From CBDDFV01 sp965227335 (GTDB lineage: Bacteria; Planctomycetota; Phycisphaerae; Phycisphaerales; SM1A02): 64,000 nucleotides of DNA. The stretch is from NCBI GenBank assembly GCA_965227335.1, contig CBDDFV010000010.1, forward strand, positions 1 through 64,000, read 5' to 3'. The notes beneath the pieces are model-generated. The model was not told the DNA's origin and searched no databases. It was given only the letters and a program-made list of their open reading frames with translations. Numbering within the stretch: the first letter of the stretch is position 1; every line of letters begins with the position of its first letter. Below, piece by piece: positions 1 to 8,756 of the stretch. The position numbers were made by a program, and so were the translations under genes.

Positions 1-3000
1 CCATTCGCAGAACTGCGTGATCGCCTGCTGGGGCGAGACGTTCATGTTGGCGGTGGTGAGATCGATGGCGAAGTCGATCGGGTAGGTGACTTCACGTTCG
101 CGGTACTGATCGCGAGCCGCGTTCATCAGCATCTCCGCCGCGTCGAGCGGCGAGTCCGCCTTCGCGAGTTCGGTCGGGTCGAACTCGCCGTCGAACTTCG
201 TCTTCGCCCACCGGGCGAGCTCACGCGCGCCGTAGTCGGGCACGAGGTACTGATCCAGCGGGGCGAGATCGACCTCATCGATCATCACGTCCGCCTTCAC
301 CTCGATCATGCGGGCGATCTCTTCCGCGGATTCCCCGTGCACGTCGGCGATCTTGAGGTCCGCGTGGAAGTTCGCGTTCGCCCAGTTGACGAGCGCCTGG
401 TAGTCCCAGTCGGCGGGATCCACGTCGTCCGGCGCGTACTCCCCGAGCGTGATGCGAATGACGTTCGCCGCCTCCTCCTTGGCGTCGATCCGCACGAGAC
501 GGTGCAGGTCCTCGCGATCCTTGCCCTTGATGCGGTCGGCGTCGATGCCGACGTTCATGTTCTCCCGCACCCACTCCGCGATGCAGTTCGGGGCGTGCAT
601 GGGGTCGAGATACGTCAGCGCGGCGTCCTCGATCGACGTATCCAGTTCCTCGAGCACCACCTTCTTGACCTCGCGTCCTTCGAGGATCTGCTGCCGGCGG
701 CCGTAGAACTCGTGCCGCTGGATATCCATGACCTCGTCGTACTCGAGGATGTTCTTCCGCCAGAGGAAGTTCCGCTCCTCGACCTTCCGCTGCGCCTTCT
801 CCACGGAGCGGGTGAGCATCGGATGCTCGATCGCGTCGCCCTCCTTCATGCCGAGGCGGCTGAGCACCTTCAGCATGGTCGGGCCCGCGAACATCTTCAT
901 GAGGTCGTCTTCGAGGCTGAGGAAGAAGCGCGACGAACCGCGGTCGCCCTGGCGTCCCGCCCGGCCGCGGAGCTGGTTGTCGATCCGGCGTGACTCGTGG
1001 CGCTCGGTGCCGATCACGTGCAGACCGCCCAGCGCCTCGACGTTGTCCCACAACTGCAGACGGTGCCAGAGACACGCCCCGACGGCGTCGAGCTCGTCGC
1101 GAAGTCGATCCGCGTCGAGTCCGTTGATCTTGCCCTCGCTGAGCATCGTGGTCTCGCGGGCCCAGTGCCGGAGCAGTTCGAGTTCGATCTGATCGTCCGA
1201 CATGTCGGCGAGCGCCTCCCGACCGAGCGGCAGCTCGCCCTTCTTGACGAGTCCCTCCGCGAGGTGCCGGTAGCAGGCGGCGATGATGACGTCGTCCGGA
1301 CTGTCGGGCTGGATGTTCTTCGGACAGACGCCGCGGAGTTTCCAGTGGTTGAGCAGATCCTCGCGGCTGACAGGACCGAGCTTGATGTCCGTGCCGCGCC
1401 CCGCCATGTTGGTGGCGATCATGACGGCCCCGAGCCGGCCCGCCTCGAGGATGATGTCCGCCTCGCGTTCGTGCTGCTTCGCGTTGAGCACCTCGTGCCG
1501 GATGCGGTGCTTCTTCGTCAGCATCTCGCTGAGCTTCTCGGAGTTCTCGACCGACGTGGTGCCGACGAGGACGGGACGGCCGACGTCGTGGAACGCCTTG
1601 ATCTCGTCGACGATCGCCTCCCACTTGTCCTTCTCGGAGATGAAGACGAGGTCGTTGTGGTCGTTGCGAATCACCGGCACGTTGGTCGGGATGACGACGA
1701 CGTCGAGCTGGTAGATCTCGTAGAACTCGGTGGCCTCGGTGTCCGCGGTGCCGGTCATGCCCGCGAGCTTGTCGAACTGCTTGAAGTAGTTCTGGATGGT
1801 GATCGTGGCCATGGTCTGCGTTTCCTGCTTGATCGGAACGCCTTCCTTCGCCTCGACCGCCTGGTGCAGACCGTCCGACCACTGCCGGCCGATCATCTTC
1901 CGCCCCGTGTTCTGGTCGACGATGACCACGCTCATCTGCCCCTCTTCATCCGGGGCGACGACGTAGTCGCGGTCGCGCTGGTAGACGGCGTGGGCGCGGA
2001 TCGCGTTCTCGAGCAGGTGCGGAATGTCCACGTTCTCCCCGACGTAGAACGAACCGAGGCCCGCCTCCCGCTGGGCCGCCTCGATGCCCTCGTGCGTCAG
2101 CGTGGCCCGCTTCTTGTCGAGTTCGACTTCGTAGAACTGCGTATACTGGTCCCGCGCGCTCTCCAGGCGGGCCAGCGCCTCCCGCTTCTCCTCCAGCGCC
2201 TTCTTCAACGCCGGCACCTTGTCCTTGTCCCGCGCGTTCCGGATGTCGCCCTCCAGACCGGAGATGTCGACCAGGCACGACTGCACCTTCTGGTCCGCCT
2301 CGTTCCACTCCTTCTGGATCTCCATCAGGTGACGGGCGAGACGGTCGGCCAGTTCGTAGCGCGGCTGCTCGGAGTGCGCCATCCCCGAAATGATCAGCGG
2401 CGTCCGCGCTTCGTCGATCAGCACCGAGTCGACCTCGTCGACGATCGCGAACTCGCGACGCTTCTGGAACTGCTCGTGCGGGGCCAGCTTCATGTTGTCC
2501 CGCAGGTAATCGAAACCGAACTCGCTCGTGGTGCCGTAGACGACGTCGCATTGGTACGCGGCGGTCTTCTGCGGCGGCGACTGCATGTGCTGCGGATGAA
2601 TCGCGCCCACCGTCAGTCCCAGCGACGCAAAGAACGGGAACGTCCAGTCCCGGTCACGCTGCACCAGATACTCGTTCACCGTGACGACGTAGACCTTCTG
2701 ACCCTCCAGCGCCGCCAGATAAGTCGCCAGCGGCGCCACGATCGTCTTGCCTTCCCCCGTCTTCATCTCCGCAATCCGACCCTCGTAGAGGACCATCGCG
2801 CCGATGATCTGCACGTCGAACGGACGCGCCCGGAACGGCGGCTTCGACTCGGGATAGAGCTCCCGCACCGCCTCGTAGAGATCCGACGGAATCTCCACCT
2901 GACGCCACCCCGGCACCGGCGCCTCGCAACCCTGGTACAGACCCTCCGGCGGCGCGTCCTCGATCTCCGCGATCTTCGCCTGCGTCTCGTCGTACAGCTT

Positions 3001-3315
3001 TCGCGCGGCGTCGGGCAGACGCGACGGATCGAACTTCAGCTCGGGATCGAAAATGTTGCGAATGCCGACCGAACGATCCATCGCCTCCCGCGCCACCGCG
3101 AAAACCTCCGGAATCATGTCCGTCGACTTCTCGCCGTTCGCGATCCGCTCCTTGAACTCGTCCGTCTTCGCCCGCAACTCCGCGTCGCTCAGACAACGCA
3201 TCGCCGCATCGAACTCGCCCACCTGGTCCGCGATCCCCAGATAACGCTTCACCATGCGCTCGTTCTGGGAGCCAAAGACCTTCTTCATCACCTTACCGAC
3301 GACAGGAATCGCCAT
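1..3315 (-). CDS. secA: Preprotein translocase ATPase SecA, 3' end beyond the window
   Basis: This is the motor ATPase that drives proteins through SecYEG. The frame is open from an ATG at 3315 to base 1 (1105 codons) with no stop, so the C-terminus is missing. Walker A MKTGEGKT lies at residues 184-191, the DEAD-like VDEVDSVLIDEARTPL near residue 290 and the motif-VI stretch DNQLRGRAGRQGDRGSSRF near 778. A GAGGTG ribosome site precedes the start. Compared with the compact E. coli N-terminus there are about 75 extra residues (about 87-163) between the conserved GIR and FDVQ segments, just ahead of Walker A. Identity is certain; any C-terminal zinc region cannot be judged. Confidence 0.97.
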   Translation of the reverse strand, partial: MAIPVVGKVMKKVFGSQNERMVKRYLGIADQVGEFDAAMRCLSDAELRAKTDEFKERIANGEKSTDMIPEVFAVAREAMDRSVGIRNIFDPELKFDPSRLPDAARKLYDETQAKIAEIEDAPPEGLYQGCEAPVPGWRQVEIPSDLYEAVRELYPESKPPFRARPFDVQIIGAMVLYEGRIAEMKTGEGKTIVAPLATYLAALEGQKVYVVTVNEYLVQRDRDWTFPFFASLGLTVGAIHPQHMQSPPQKTAAYQCDVVYGTTSEFGFDYLRDNMKLAPHEQFQKRREFAIVDEVDSVLIDEARTPLIISGMAHSEQPRYELADRLARHLMEIQKEWNEADQKVQSCLVDISGLEGDIRNARDKDKVPALKKALEEKREALARLESARDQYTQFYEVELDKKRATLTHEGIEAAQREAGLGSFYVGENVDIPHLLENAIRAHAVYQRDRDYVVAPDEEGQMSVVIVDQNTGRKMIGRQWSDGLHQAVEAKEGVPIKQETQTMATITIQNYFKQFDKLAGMTGTADTEATEFYEIYQLDVVVIPTNVPVIRNDHNDLVFISEKDKWEAIVDEIKAFHDVGRPVLVGTTSVENSEKLSEMLTKKHRIRHEVLNAKQHEREADIILEAGRLGAVMIATNMAGRGTDIKLGPVSREDLLNHWKLRGVCPKNIQPDSPDDVIIAACYRHLAEGLVKKGELPLGREALADMSDDQIELELLRHWARETTMLSEGKINGLDADRLRDELDAVGACLWHRLQLWDNVEALGGLHVIGTERHESRRIDNQLRGRAGRQGDRGSSRFFLSLEDDLMKMFAGPTMLKVLSRLGMKEGDAIEHPMLTRSVEKAQRKVEERNFLWRKNILEYDEVMDIQRHEFYGRRQQILEGREVKKVVLEELDTSIEDAALTYLDPMHAPNCIAEWVRENMNVGIDADRIKGKDREDLHRLVRIDAKEEAANVIRITLGEYAPDDVDPADWDYQALVNWANANFHADLKIADVHGESAEEIARMIEVKADVMIDEVDLAPLDQYLVPDYGARELARWAKTKFDGEFDPTELAKADSPLDAAEMLMNAARDQYREREVTYPIDFAIDLTTANMNVSPQQAITQFCEW

Positions 3316-3494
3316 CGAACACCTCGGTATTCTCGATCGCCCGCACCATCAGCGGAACTCAACCCGGGACGCGGACGCGTTCAGTTGCATTTCATCAGAC
3401 AGACATCAGAGATCCGGCGGCGGAGACGCGACGTGATGAAATCCGATCACGCCCGAAGCGCGGCGGCCGGATGACGCCGCGCCACTTCACCGTC

Positions 3495-3845
3495 TCATCC
3501 CCGCGCCGGCGGCGGCAGGTTCAGATGTCGAAGATCCACCCCCGCGTCCGCTCGCACCCGATCGACGTCGACCGGACACGATGACACCGACGCGGCGCAC
3601 GTGCTCGTCCGACCCCCGCCCCGAACCGCGGCCATCAGCGCCGCCGAGGCGTCGACCGTCAGCAGGTCGAACGCCGCCGCCATCGCCGCCGCCATCCGCA
3701 TCGAGGCGACCTCGCGACCCGCGCGCGGACCCTCCGTCGGCGACCACAGCGGCATTACCGCCGCCATCGTCGCGAGCGTCAGCAGGGTCGACGCGGCCAC
3801 ACCGGAGCGGGCGCCGACACGAAGATGTCCGCCTATGCTGTGCAT
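3495..3845 (-). CDS. Small hypothetical protein with one hydrophobic segment
   Basis: An ATG at 3845 opens a 116-residue frame that is not recognised. The N-terminus is short and basic (HLRVGARSG) and is followed by a hydrophobic stretch (STLLTLATMAAVMPLW, about residues 18-34), as in a signal anchor or signal peptide. The rest is rich in alanine and ends in a proline-rich tail. It lies between secA and the divergent copper ATPase gene, where no other frame is convincing. There is no clear ribosome site. It may be a chance frame in GC-rich DNA. Confidence 0.35.
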   Translation of the reverse strand: MHSIGGHLRVGARSGVAASTLLTLATMAAVMPLWSPTEGPRAGREVASMRMAAAMAAAFDLLTVDASAALMAAVRGGGRTSTCAASVSSCPVDVDRVRADAGVDLRHLNLPPPARG

Positions 3846-3952
3846 GGGAAGAGAGAACAGTATCGTCCCCCCAGCCGCGTCGGACAAGCCGACCCCCCGC
3901 TCCTCGCCCGGAATCCGACCGGATTTTCCGCCCGAATGGACGCCCCTTCCCC

Positions 3953-6136
3953 ATGACCCACGCCGCCCCGACCGCAAAACCGCCCCGCGAGGTCGAACTC
4001 GACGTCGGCGGGATGCACTGCGCCGGGTGCGCCGCCGCCGTCCGACGAGCCCTCGAAGACAACGCCGGCGTCCAGACCGTCAACGTCAACCACCAGACCG
4101 GCGAAGTACGAGTCACCGGCGACGAACTCCACTCGGATGACCTGATCAGGTCTGTTGAGGCGGCGGGGTTCGAAGCGGCGGTGGCGACGCCTCGCGAGAG
4201 TGCGGCGGCGCGTCGGGTGGCGATCGAGGCCAGCCAGCATGCCCACGCCGCCGCCTGGCGACGCCGCGCCGTCATCGGGCTCACCTGCTGGATCATCCTC
4301 GCCACGCTCCACTGGTTCTTCCACGGCCCGTGGGTCCCCTGGGCCCTCTTCGCCGGCGGGACCGTCGCGATGATCGTGGCCGGCGGCGGCTTCTACCGCT
4401 CCGCCTGGAACGCGGCCCGGCGCGGGCGGACGAACATGGACACGCTGATCTCCATGGGGGCGACCGCGGCATATGTCTTCTCGACGGTGACGCTCTTCGC
4501 CCGTCAGTGGGGCGCCCTGGTGGAGCAACCGCTGTATTTCGGCGAGGCCGCCGCGCTGCTCGGCATCATCAGCCTCGGTCACTGGCTGGAGGCGCGGGCC
4601 GCCGCTCGGGCGGGGTCGGCGGTGCGGGAGTTGCTCGAGCTCCAGCCGGACACCGCGGAACGACTCACCGCCGACGGGGACACGGAGGCCACCCCCACCG
4701 CCGACATCCGTCCCGGCGACCGCCTCGTCATCCGCCCCGGCGCCCGCATTCCCGTGGACGGCGAGGTCGTCGAGGGCGAGACGGAGGTCGACGCGTCGAT
4801 CGTCACGGGCGAGCCGCTGACCGTGCTGAAACAGCCGGGCGATGAAGTGATCGCGGGCAGTCTGAACACGACCGGGCGCATCGTGCTGGAATCCACGGTC
4901 GACGGACGCGAAACCACCGTCGCGCGGATCGCCGACCTCGTCGAACGCGCGCAGACGAGCAAGGCGTCGATCGAACGCCTCGCGGATCGCGTCTCCGCGG
5001 TGTTCGTGCCCGTCGTGCTGATCATCGCGCTCGGGACCGTGCTCGGCTGGGGACTGATCGGCGGCGACTGGCCGACCGGCGTGATCTCCGCGACGACCGT
5101 GCTGGTGATTTCCTGCCCGTGCGCGCTGGGACTCGCGACGCCGATGGCCGTGATGGTCGGCGCGGGCGCGGCGAGCAAAAGGGGCGTTCTCGTCAAGGGC
5201 GCCGCGTCGCTCGAACGGGCCGGCGCCCTGCGCCACGTGATCTTCGACAAAACCGGCACCCTCACCGAAGGCGCGCCGCAGGTCGACGACGTCACGCCCC
5301 GCGGCGACTGGAGCGAGGCGGAGGTCATCCGACTCGCCGCCGCCGTCGAGCAGGCGAGCGAACATCCGCTCGGTCGCGCGATCGTCGCGGCGTCGGACGG
5401 CGCTCTTCCCGACGTGACCGACTTCGAAGCGACGCCGGGACAGGGCGTGAGCGGGACCGTCGAGAACGCGGCCATCGAAGTTCGACGGGCGACGGACGCG
5501 AGCTGCGAGGTCGTGCGCGACGGCGTCGTCATCGGGACGATCGCGATCTCCGATGCGGTGCGTCCGGAAACCGCTTCGATCGTGCGCACGCTCCGCGACG
5601 AAGGCATGCAGGTGTGGATGCTGACCGGCGATCGCGACGCCGCTGCGCAACGACTGGCCAGGCAGATCGACCTCCCGACGGATCACGTGAAGGCGGACGT
5701 CACCCCCGAGGACAAGCTCGATTTCGTCCGGGAGCGCGGCGAGGGGACGGCGATGGTCGGCGACGGCGTGAATGACGCCGCGGCCCTCGCGGCGGCGGAT
5801 CTCGGCGTCGCCATCGGGACGGGGACCAACATCGCGATGGAGTCCGCGGACGTCGTGATCCGGCGGGTGGCGTCCGTGGTCGACCTCGTCCACATCGCGC
5901 GGGCGACCCTCCGCACCATCCGGCAGAACCTGTTCTTCGCGTTCTTCTACAACGCGGCGGCGATTCCCGCGGCGGCCCTGGGGCTGCTGGGGCCGATGGG
6001 TCCGTTATGGGCCGCGGCGGCGATGGGCCTCAGCGACATCTGCGTCATCGGCAACGCCTTGCGGCTCAAACGCCGGCTCGCCCGCTCCGGTCCGTTCACG
6101 CCGGATGTTCCGGACGCGACGGCGCAACGCGGCTGA
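3953..6136 (+). CDS. copA: Copper-type P1B heavy-metal-translocating ATPase
   Basis: This inner-membrane pump exports Cu(I) or a similar soft metal using ATP. The 727-residue product has one N-terminal HMA domain with GMHCAGC near residues 20-26, membrane helices, the transmembrane metal site C388-P389-C390, the phosphorylated aspartate D432 in DKTGT, an SEHPLG motif typical of the P1B nucleotide domain and the hinge GDGVND at 603-608. The ATG at 3953 was chosen because the HMA domain follows at once; upstream in-frame sequence is low-complexity. The CPC motif points to copper or silver rather than zinc. No chaperone or copper regulator lies beside it. Confidence 0.95.
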   Translation: MTHAAPTAKPPREVELDVGGMHCAGCAAAVRRALEDNAGVQTVNVNHQTGEVRVTGDELHSDDLIRSVEAAGFEAAVATPRESAAARRVAIEASQHAHAAAWRRRAVIGLTCWIILATLHWFFHGPWVPWALFAGGTVAMIVAGGGFYRSAWNAARRGRTNMDTLISMGATAAYVFSTVTLFARQWGALVEQPLYFGEAAALLGIISLGHWLEARAAARAGSAVRELLELQPDTAERLTADGDTEATPTADIRPGDRLVIRPGARIPVDGEVVEGETEVDASIVTGEPLTVLKQPGDEVIAGSLNTTGRIVLESTVDGRETTVARIADLVERAQTSKASIERLADRVSAVFVPVVLIIALGTVLGWGLIGGDWPTGVISATTVLVISCPCALGLATPMAVMVGAGAASKRGVLVKGAASLERAGALRHVIFDKTGTLTEGAPQVDDVTPRGDWSEAEVIRLAAAVEQASEHPLGRAIVAASDGALPDVTDFEATPGQGVSGTVENAAIEVRRATDASCEVVRDGVVIGTIAISDAVRPETASIVRTLRDEGMQVWMLTGDRDAAAQRLARQIDLPTDHVKADVTPEDKLDFVRERGEGTAMVGDGVNDAAALAAADLGVAIGTGTNIAMESADVVIRRVASVVDLVHIARATLRTIRQNLFFAFFYNAAAIPAAALGLLGPMGPLWAAAAMGLSDICVIGNALRLKRRLARSGPFTPDVPDATAQRG

Positions 6137-6198
6137 CCTTCCGCCCGACACGCCATCCCGGCTGGCCCGCCGACCCCGCCGATCCGATGGAGTGGACG

Positions 6199-6564
6199 AT
6201 GAGCGCCGATCCCGCCGCCAATCCGGACGCCGCCCTCCACTACGGTCCGACCGAGGACCACGAGGATCACCGCCGCGCCGGCCGGCTCGAGCAGGACGGC
6301 GTCCGCTGCGACCTCGGGAAGGTGATTGATCTGTCGGCCACGGGCATGCGGATCGAGAGCCGGCGCGGGCATCAGGGCGTCATCGTCACCCGCCTCACCG
6401 GCGACGGCTGCTGCATCGCGGTGGCGGGCGAGGTCGTCTGGTCGCGCAAGATCAGTCTGTTCAAGCACCTGCTCGGCATTCGCTTCTGCGAGATGGAGCC
6501 GGAGGTCACGCAGCACATCGTGCGAATGGCGATGTTCAATCACAAGCGCCGCGTGATCGACTGA
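6199..6564 (+). CDS. PilZ-domain protein, probable c-di-GMP receptor
   Basis: The 121-residue product is essentially one PilZ domain. HRRAGR (about 28-33) fits the RxxxR part and DLSATG (about 47-52) the DxSxxG part of the c-di-GMP binding signature. Neither a membrane segment nor a signal is seen, so it should be cytosolic. Two in-frame ATGs exist (6187 and 6199); 6199 is preferred because GGAG lies just upstream of it. It starts 62 bp after the copper ATPase gene on the same strand, but nothing ties it to metal export. Its output partner is unknown. Confidence 0.8.
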   Translation: MSADPAANPDAALHYGPTEDHEDHRRAGRLEQDGVRCDLGKVIDLSATGMRIESRRGHQGVIVTRLTGDGCCIAVAGEVVWSRKISLFKHLLGIRFCEMEPEVTQHIVRMAMFNHKRRVID

Positions 6565-6595
6565 CGCCCGCCGCGTCCGCCGCCCGGCGTGAACA

Positions 6596-7096
6596 TCACA
6601 GTTCGTTGATCGCCTCGAGCACCGCCTCGGCGTGACCGGGCACCTTCACCTTGTCCCAGCGCTTCGCGACCTTGCCGTCGGCGTCGATGAGATACGTCGT
6701 GCGGGCGACGCCCATGTACGTGCGTCCGTACATCGACTTCTCCTGCCACACGCCGTACTTGTCGCACACCTTCGGCGTGCCCTTGCTCTCGCCGTCCTTC
6801 GGTTTGCCCGGCGGATCCGCAAGCAGCGTGAAGTTGAGGTCGTGCTTCGCCGCGAACTTCGCATGGCTCTCGACCGAGTCCGGACTGACGCCGAAGACCG
6901 CCGCCTTGGATCGCTTGAACTTCGGCCGCAGATCACGGAACTGACACGCCTCCTTCGTGCAGCCGGACGTGTCGTCCTTCGGATAGAAGTAGAGCACCAC
7001 CGGCTGACCGGCGTAGTCCTTGAGGGCGTGCTTGTCGCCGTTCTGATCAGCGAGCGTGAAGGCGGGGGCTTTCTTCCCTTCGTCGACGAGCGGCAT
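6596..7096 (-). CDS. bcp: Thioredoxin-dependent peroxiredoxin, BCP/PrxQ type
   Basis: This enzyme reduces hydrogen peroxide and organic peroxides with thioredoxin. The 166-residue product has the PrxQ arrangement: peroxidatic C46 in SGCTKEAC and a second cysteine, C51, five residues later as the resolving residue. PKDDTSG before C46 and a GVARTTYLID strand near the end also fit the family. There is no signal peptide. AGGAG precedes the ATG at 7096. It lies tail-to-tail with the PilZ gene and 60 bp downstream of the ABC ATPase gene, with no functional link evident. Confidence 0.94.
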   Translation of the reverse strand: MPLVDEGKKAPAFTLADQNGDKHALKDYAGQPVVLYFYPKDDTSGCTKEACQFRDLRPKFKRSKAAVFGVSPDSVESHAKFAAKHDLNFTLLADPPGKPKDGESKGTPKVCDKYGVWQEKSMYGRTYMGVARTTYLIDADGKVAKRWDKVKVPGHAEAVLEAINEL

Positions 7097-7156
7097 CGGC
7101 GGAATCTCCTGGTCGGGTTTGAAATGGATTGACGCTGGCGGAAAGGAGTTCGACGC

Positions 7157-8269
7157 TCACGCCGCGCCGGATTCCGACGCGTCGGCCGGACGACGGTGCG
7201 TGAGCGAAGGGCGACGGCCGGCGTGTTCGAGCGCGGCGGGCGTCCGCCAGCAGCCGACCCAGTGCTCCGGTTCGACTTCAGCCGTGACCGAATCCACGCC
7301 GTCCCCATCGGGCGACGCGTCCGCCGGTCGCGTGTGTGTCGGCCACCACGGACGCAGACTGTCGGGGAGTCGGGTGAACTCCGCCTCATTGTTGACCACA
7401 TCGGCGACGGTGGTGAGCCGGTCGCGTCGCTGATCAAGCCGCGGGATCGAACTCAACAGGCCGCGGGTGTAGGGGTGCATCGGCCGCGCGAACAGCGTCT
7501 CCACCGCGGCGTACTCGACAACGCGTCCCGCGTACATCACGCAGACCACGTCCGCGTTCTCGGCGACGACGCCGAGGTCGTGCGTGATGAACACGACGCC
7601 CATCTCCCGCTCGCGCTGCAGACGACGGAGGAGGGCGAGGATCTGCGCCTGGATCGTGACGTCGAGCGCGGTGGTCGGTTCGTCCGCGAGGAGCAGGCGC
7701 GGCCGGCACGCCAGCGCCATCGCGATCATCACCCGCTGACGCATGCCGCCGGAAAACTCGTGCGGATACGCGTTGATGCGACGTTCGGGTTCGGGAATGC
7801 CGACTTCGCGCATGGCCTCGACGGCGATCTGACGTGCGTCGCGCGACGACCCCGCCTGATGCAGGAGGATCGCCTCGGTGATCTGGTCGCCGATCGTGAA
7901 GACCGGATTCAGCGACGTCATCGGCTCCTGGAAGATCATGGCGATCTCGCCGCCGCGAATCTGGAGCATCTCCCGGTCGGGAACCTGCAAGAGGTCGCGG
8001 GCCCCGAAGCGGATGACGCCGCGATCGTAGTTGGCGGGCGGACGGGGGAGCAGGCGCAGGACCGACATCGCCGTCACCGACTTGCCGCACCCCGATTCGC
8101 CGACCACGGCGAGCATCTGGTTGCGGTGCACGGTGAAGGACACGCCGTCGACCGCCTGCACGGGACGATCGCCGCCGACATCGAACGAAACCGCGAGGTT
8201 CTCGACGTCGAGGAGCGGCGCATCGGAATCAGTCGCGCCAGGCGCAGCCGGCGGCGGGCCATCGGTCAT
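7157..8269 (-). CDS. Oligopeptide/dipeptide ABC transporter ATP-binding protein (OppD/DppD type)
   Basis: This is the ATPase subunit of a peptide importer, acting on the inner face of the membrane. The 370-residue product has Walker A GESGCGKS (57-64), the Q-loop in MIFQEP, the signature FSGGMRQ, Walker B LLLADEP and the H-loop ITHD, followed by the oligopeptide-family C-terminal segment (HPYTRGLLSSIP and a late WVGCW). A permease gene (11410-12477) on the same strand is its likely partner, but four other genes lie between. The second permease, second ATPase and binding protein are not in the window. A -10-like TATACT ends six bases before the ATG and there is no Shine-Dalgarno sequence. Confidence 0.93.
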   Translation of the reverse strand: MTDGPPPAAPGATDSDAPLLDVENLAVSFDVGGDRPVQAVDGVSFTVHRNQMLAVVGESGCGKSVTAMSVLRLLPRPPANYDRGVIRFGARDLLQVPDREMLQIRGGEIAMIFQEPMTSLNPVFTIGDQITEAILLHQAGSSRDARQIAVEAMREVGIPEPERRINAYPHEFSGGMRQRVMIAMALACRPRLLLADEPTTALDVTIQAQILALLRRLQREREMGVVFITHDLGVVAENADVVCVMYAGRVVEYAAVETLFARPMHPYTRGLLSSIPRLDQRRDRLTTVADVVNNEAEFTRLPDSLRPWWPTHTRPADASPDGDGVDSVTAEVEPEHWVGCWRTPAALEHAGRRPSLTHRRPADASESGAA

Positions 8270-8281
8270 GCTGCGAGTATA
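8270..8281 (-). promoter_or_regulatory. -10 hexamer of a probable leaderless promoter for the peptide ABC ATPase gene
   Basis: On the minus strand TATACT (plus-strand 8276-8281) is followed by six bases and then the ATG at 8269. That places the likely transcription start at or within a base or two of the start codon. No convincing -35 is seen. The same layout recurs at other genes in this window. Confidence 0.5.
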
Positions 8282-8317
8282 GACGCATCGCCCGGGAACC
8301 GGCGTGACGTCGTCGGG

Positions 8318-8716
8318 TCAGCGGCGCTGGGTTCCCGTCGACGCACCGGCCCCGGTGGTCGCTCCGGTTCCCGTCCCGGCGCCGCCGGTCGAGGTCTTGA
8401 ACTGATTGATGATCTCGCGGATCGTCCGCAACGCACGCGCCCGCATCGACGCATCGCTCGACTGCTTCGCAAACCCCGAGAGCACCACGAACGCCTCCCG
8501 CGCCTCCGCCGCGGTGGCGGCGGCGACCCACGAGAACGGCGCGGCGCCGTCGATGTCGAGCGCGCCGGTCGTCTGCGTCGGATCGCCCGCCTGCGCGATG
8601 TTGTTCTCCATCGCGCCCGTGCGCTGCGTCCACTGGATGTCGCCCGGGCCGACGCCCAGATTCTCCAGTTCCTCCGCCCCCTGTTCGATGTCGTCGAGCA
8701 GTTGTTCGAGGCTCAT
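8318..8716 (-). CDS. Small hypothetical protein downstream of the Ser/Thr kinase
   Basis: The 132-residue protein is not recognised. It has an acidic N-terminal helix (SLEQLLDDIEQGAEEL), an alanine-rich predicted helical middle and a low-complexity tail of G, T and A ending in TQRR. There is no signal or membrane segment. A GAGGGG-like site precedes the ATG at 8716. It starts 40 bp after the kinase gene stop on the same strand, so the two are probably cotranscribed and it could be a kinase substrate or accessory protein, which is inference from position only. Confidence 0.7.
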   Translation of the reverse strand: MSLEQLLDDIEQGAEELENLGVGPGDIQWTQRTGAMENNIAQAGDPTQTTGALDIDGAAPFSWVAAATAAEAREAFVVLSGFAKQSSDASMRARALRTIREIINQFKTSTGGAGTGTGATTGAGASTGTQRR

Positions 8717-8756
8717 GCCGATGTCCCCTCATGGCTCAGGCAGGACGGCGCGCCGA

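Noticed and set aside
997..3474. Plus-strand open frame of 825 codons
   Set aside because: It is the antisense of secA, whose protein is unmistakable on the minus strand.
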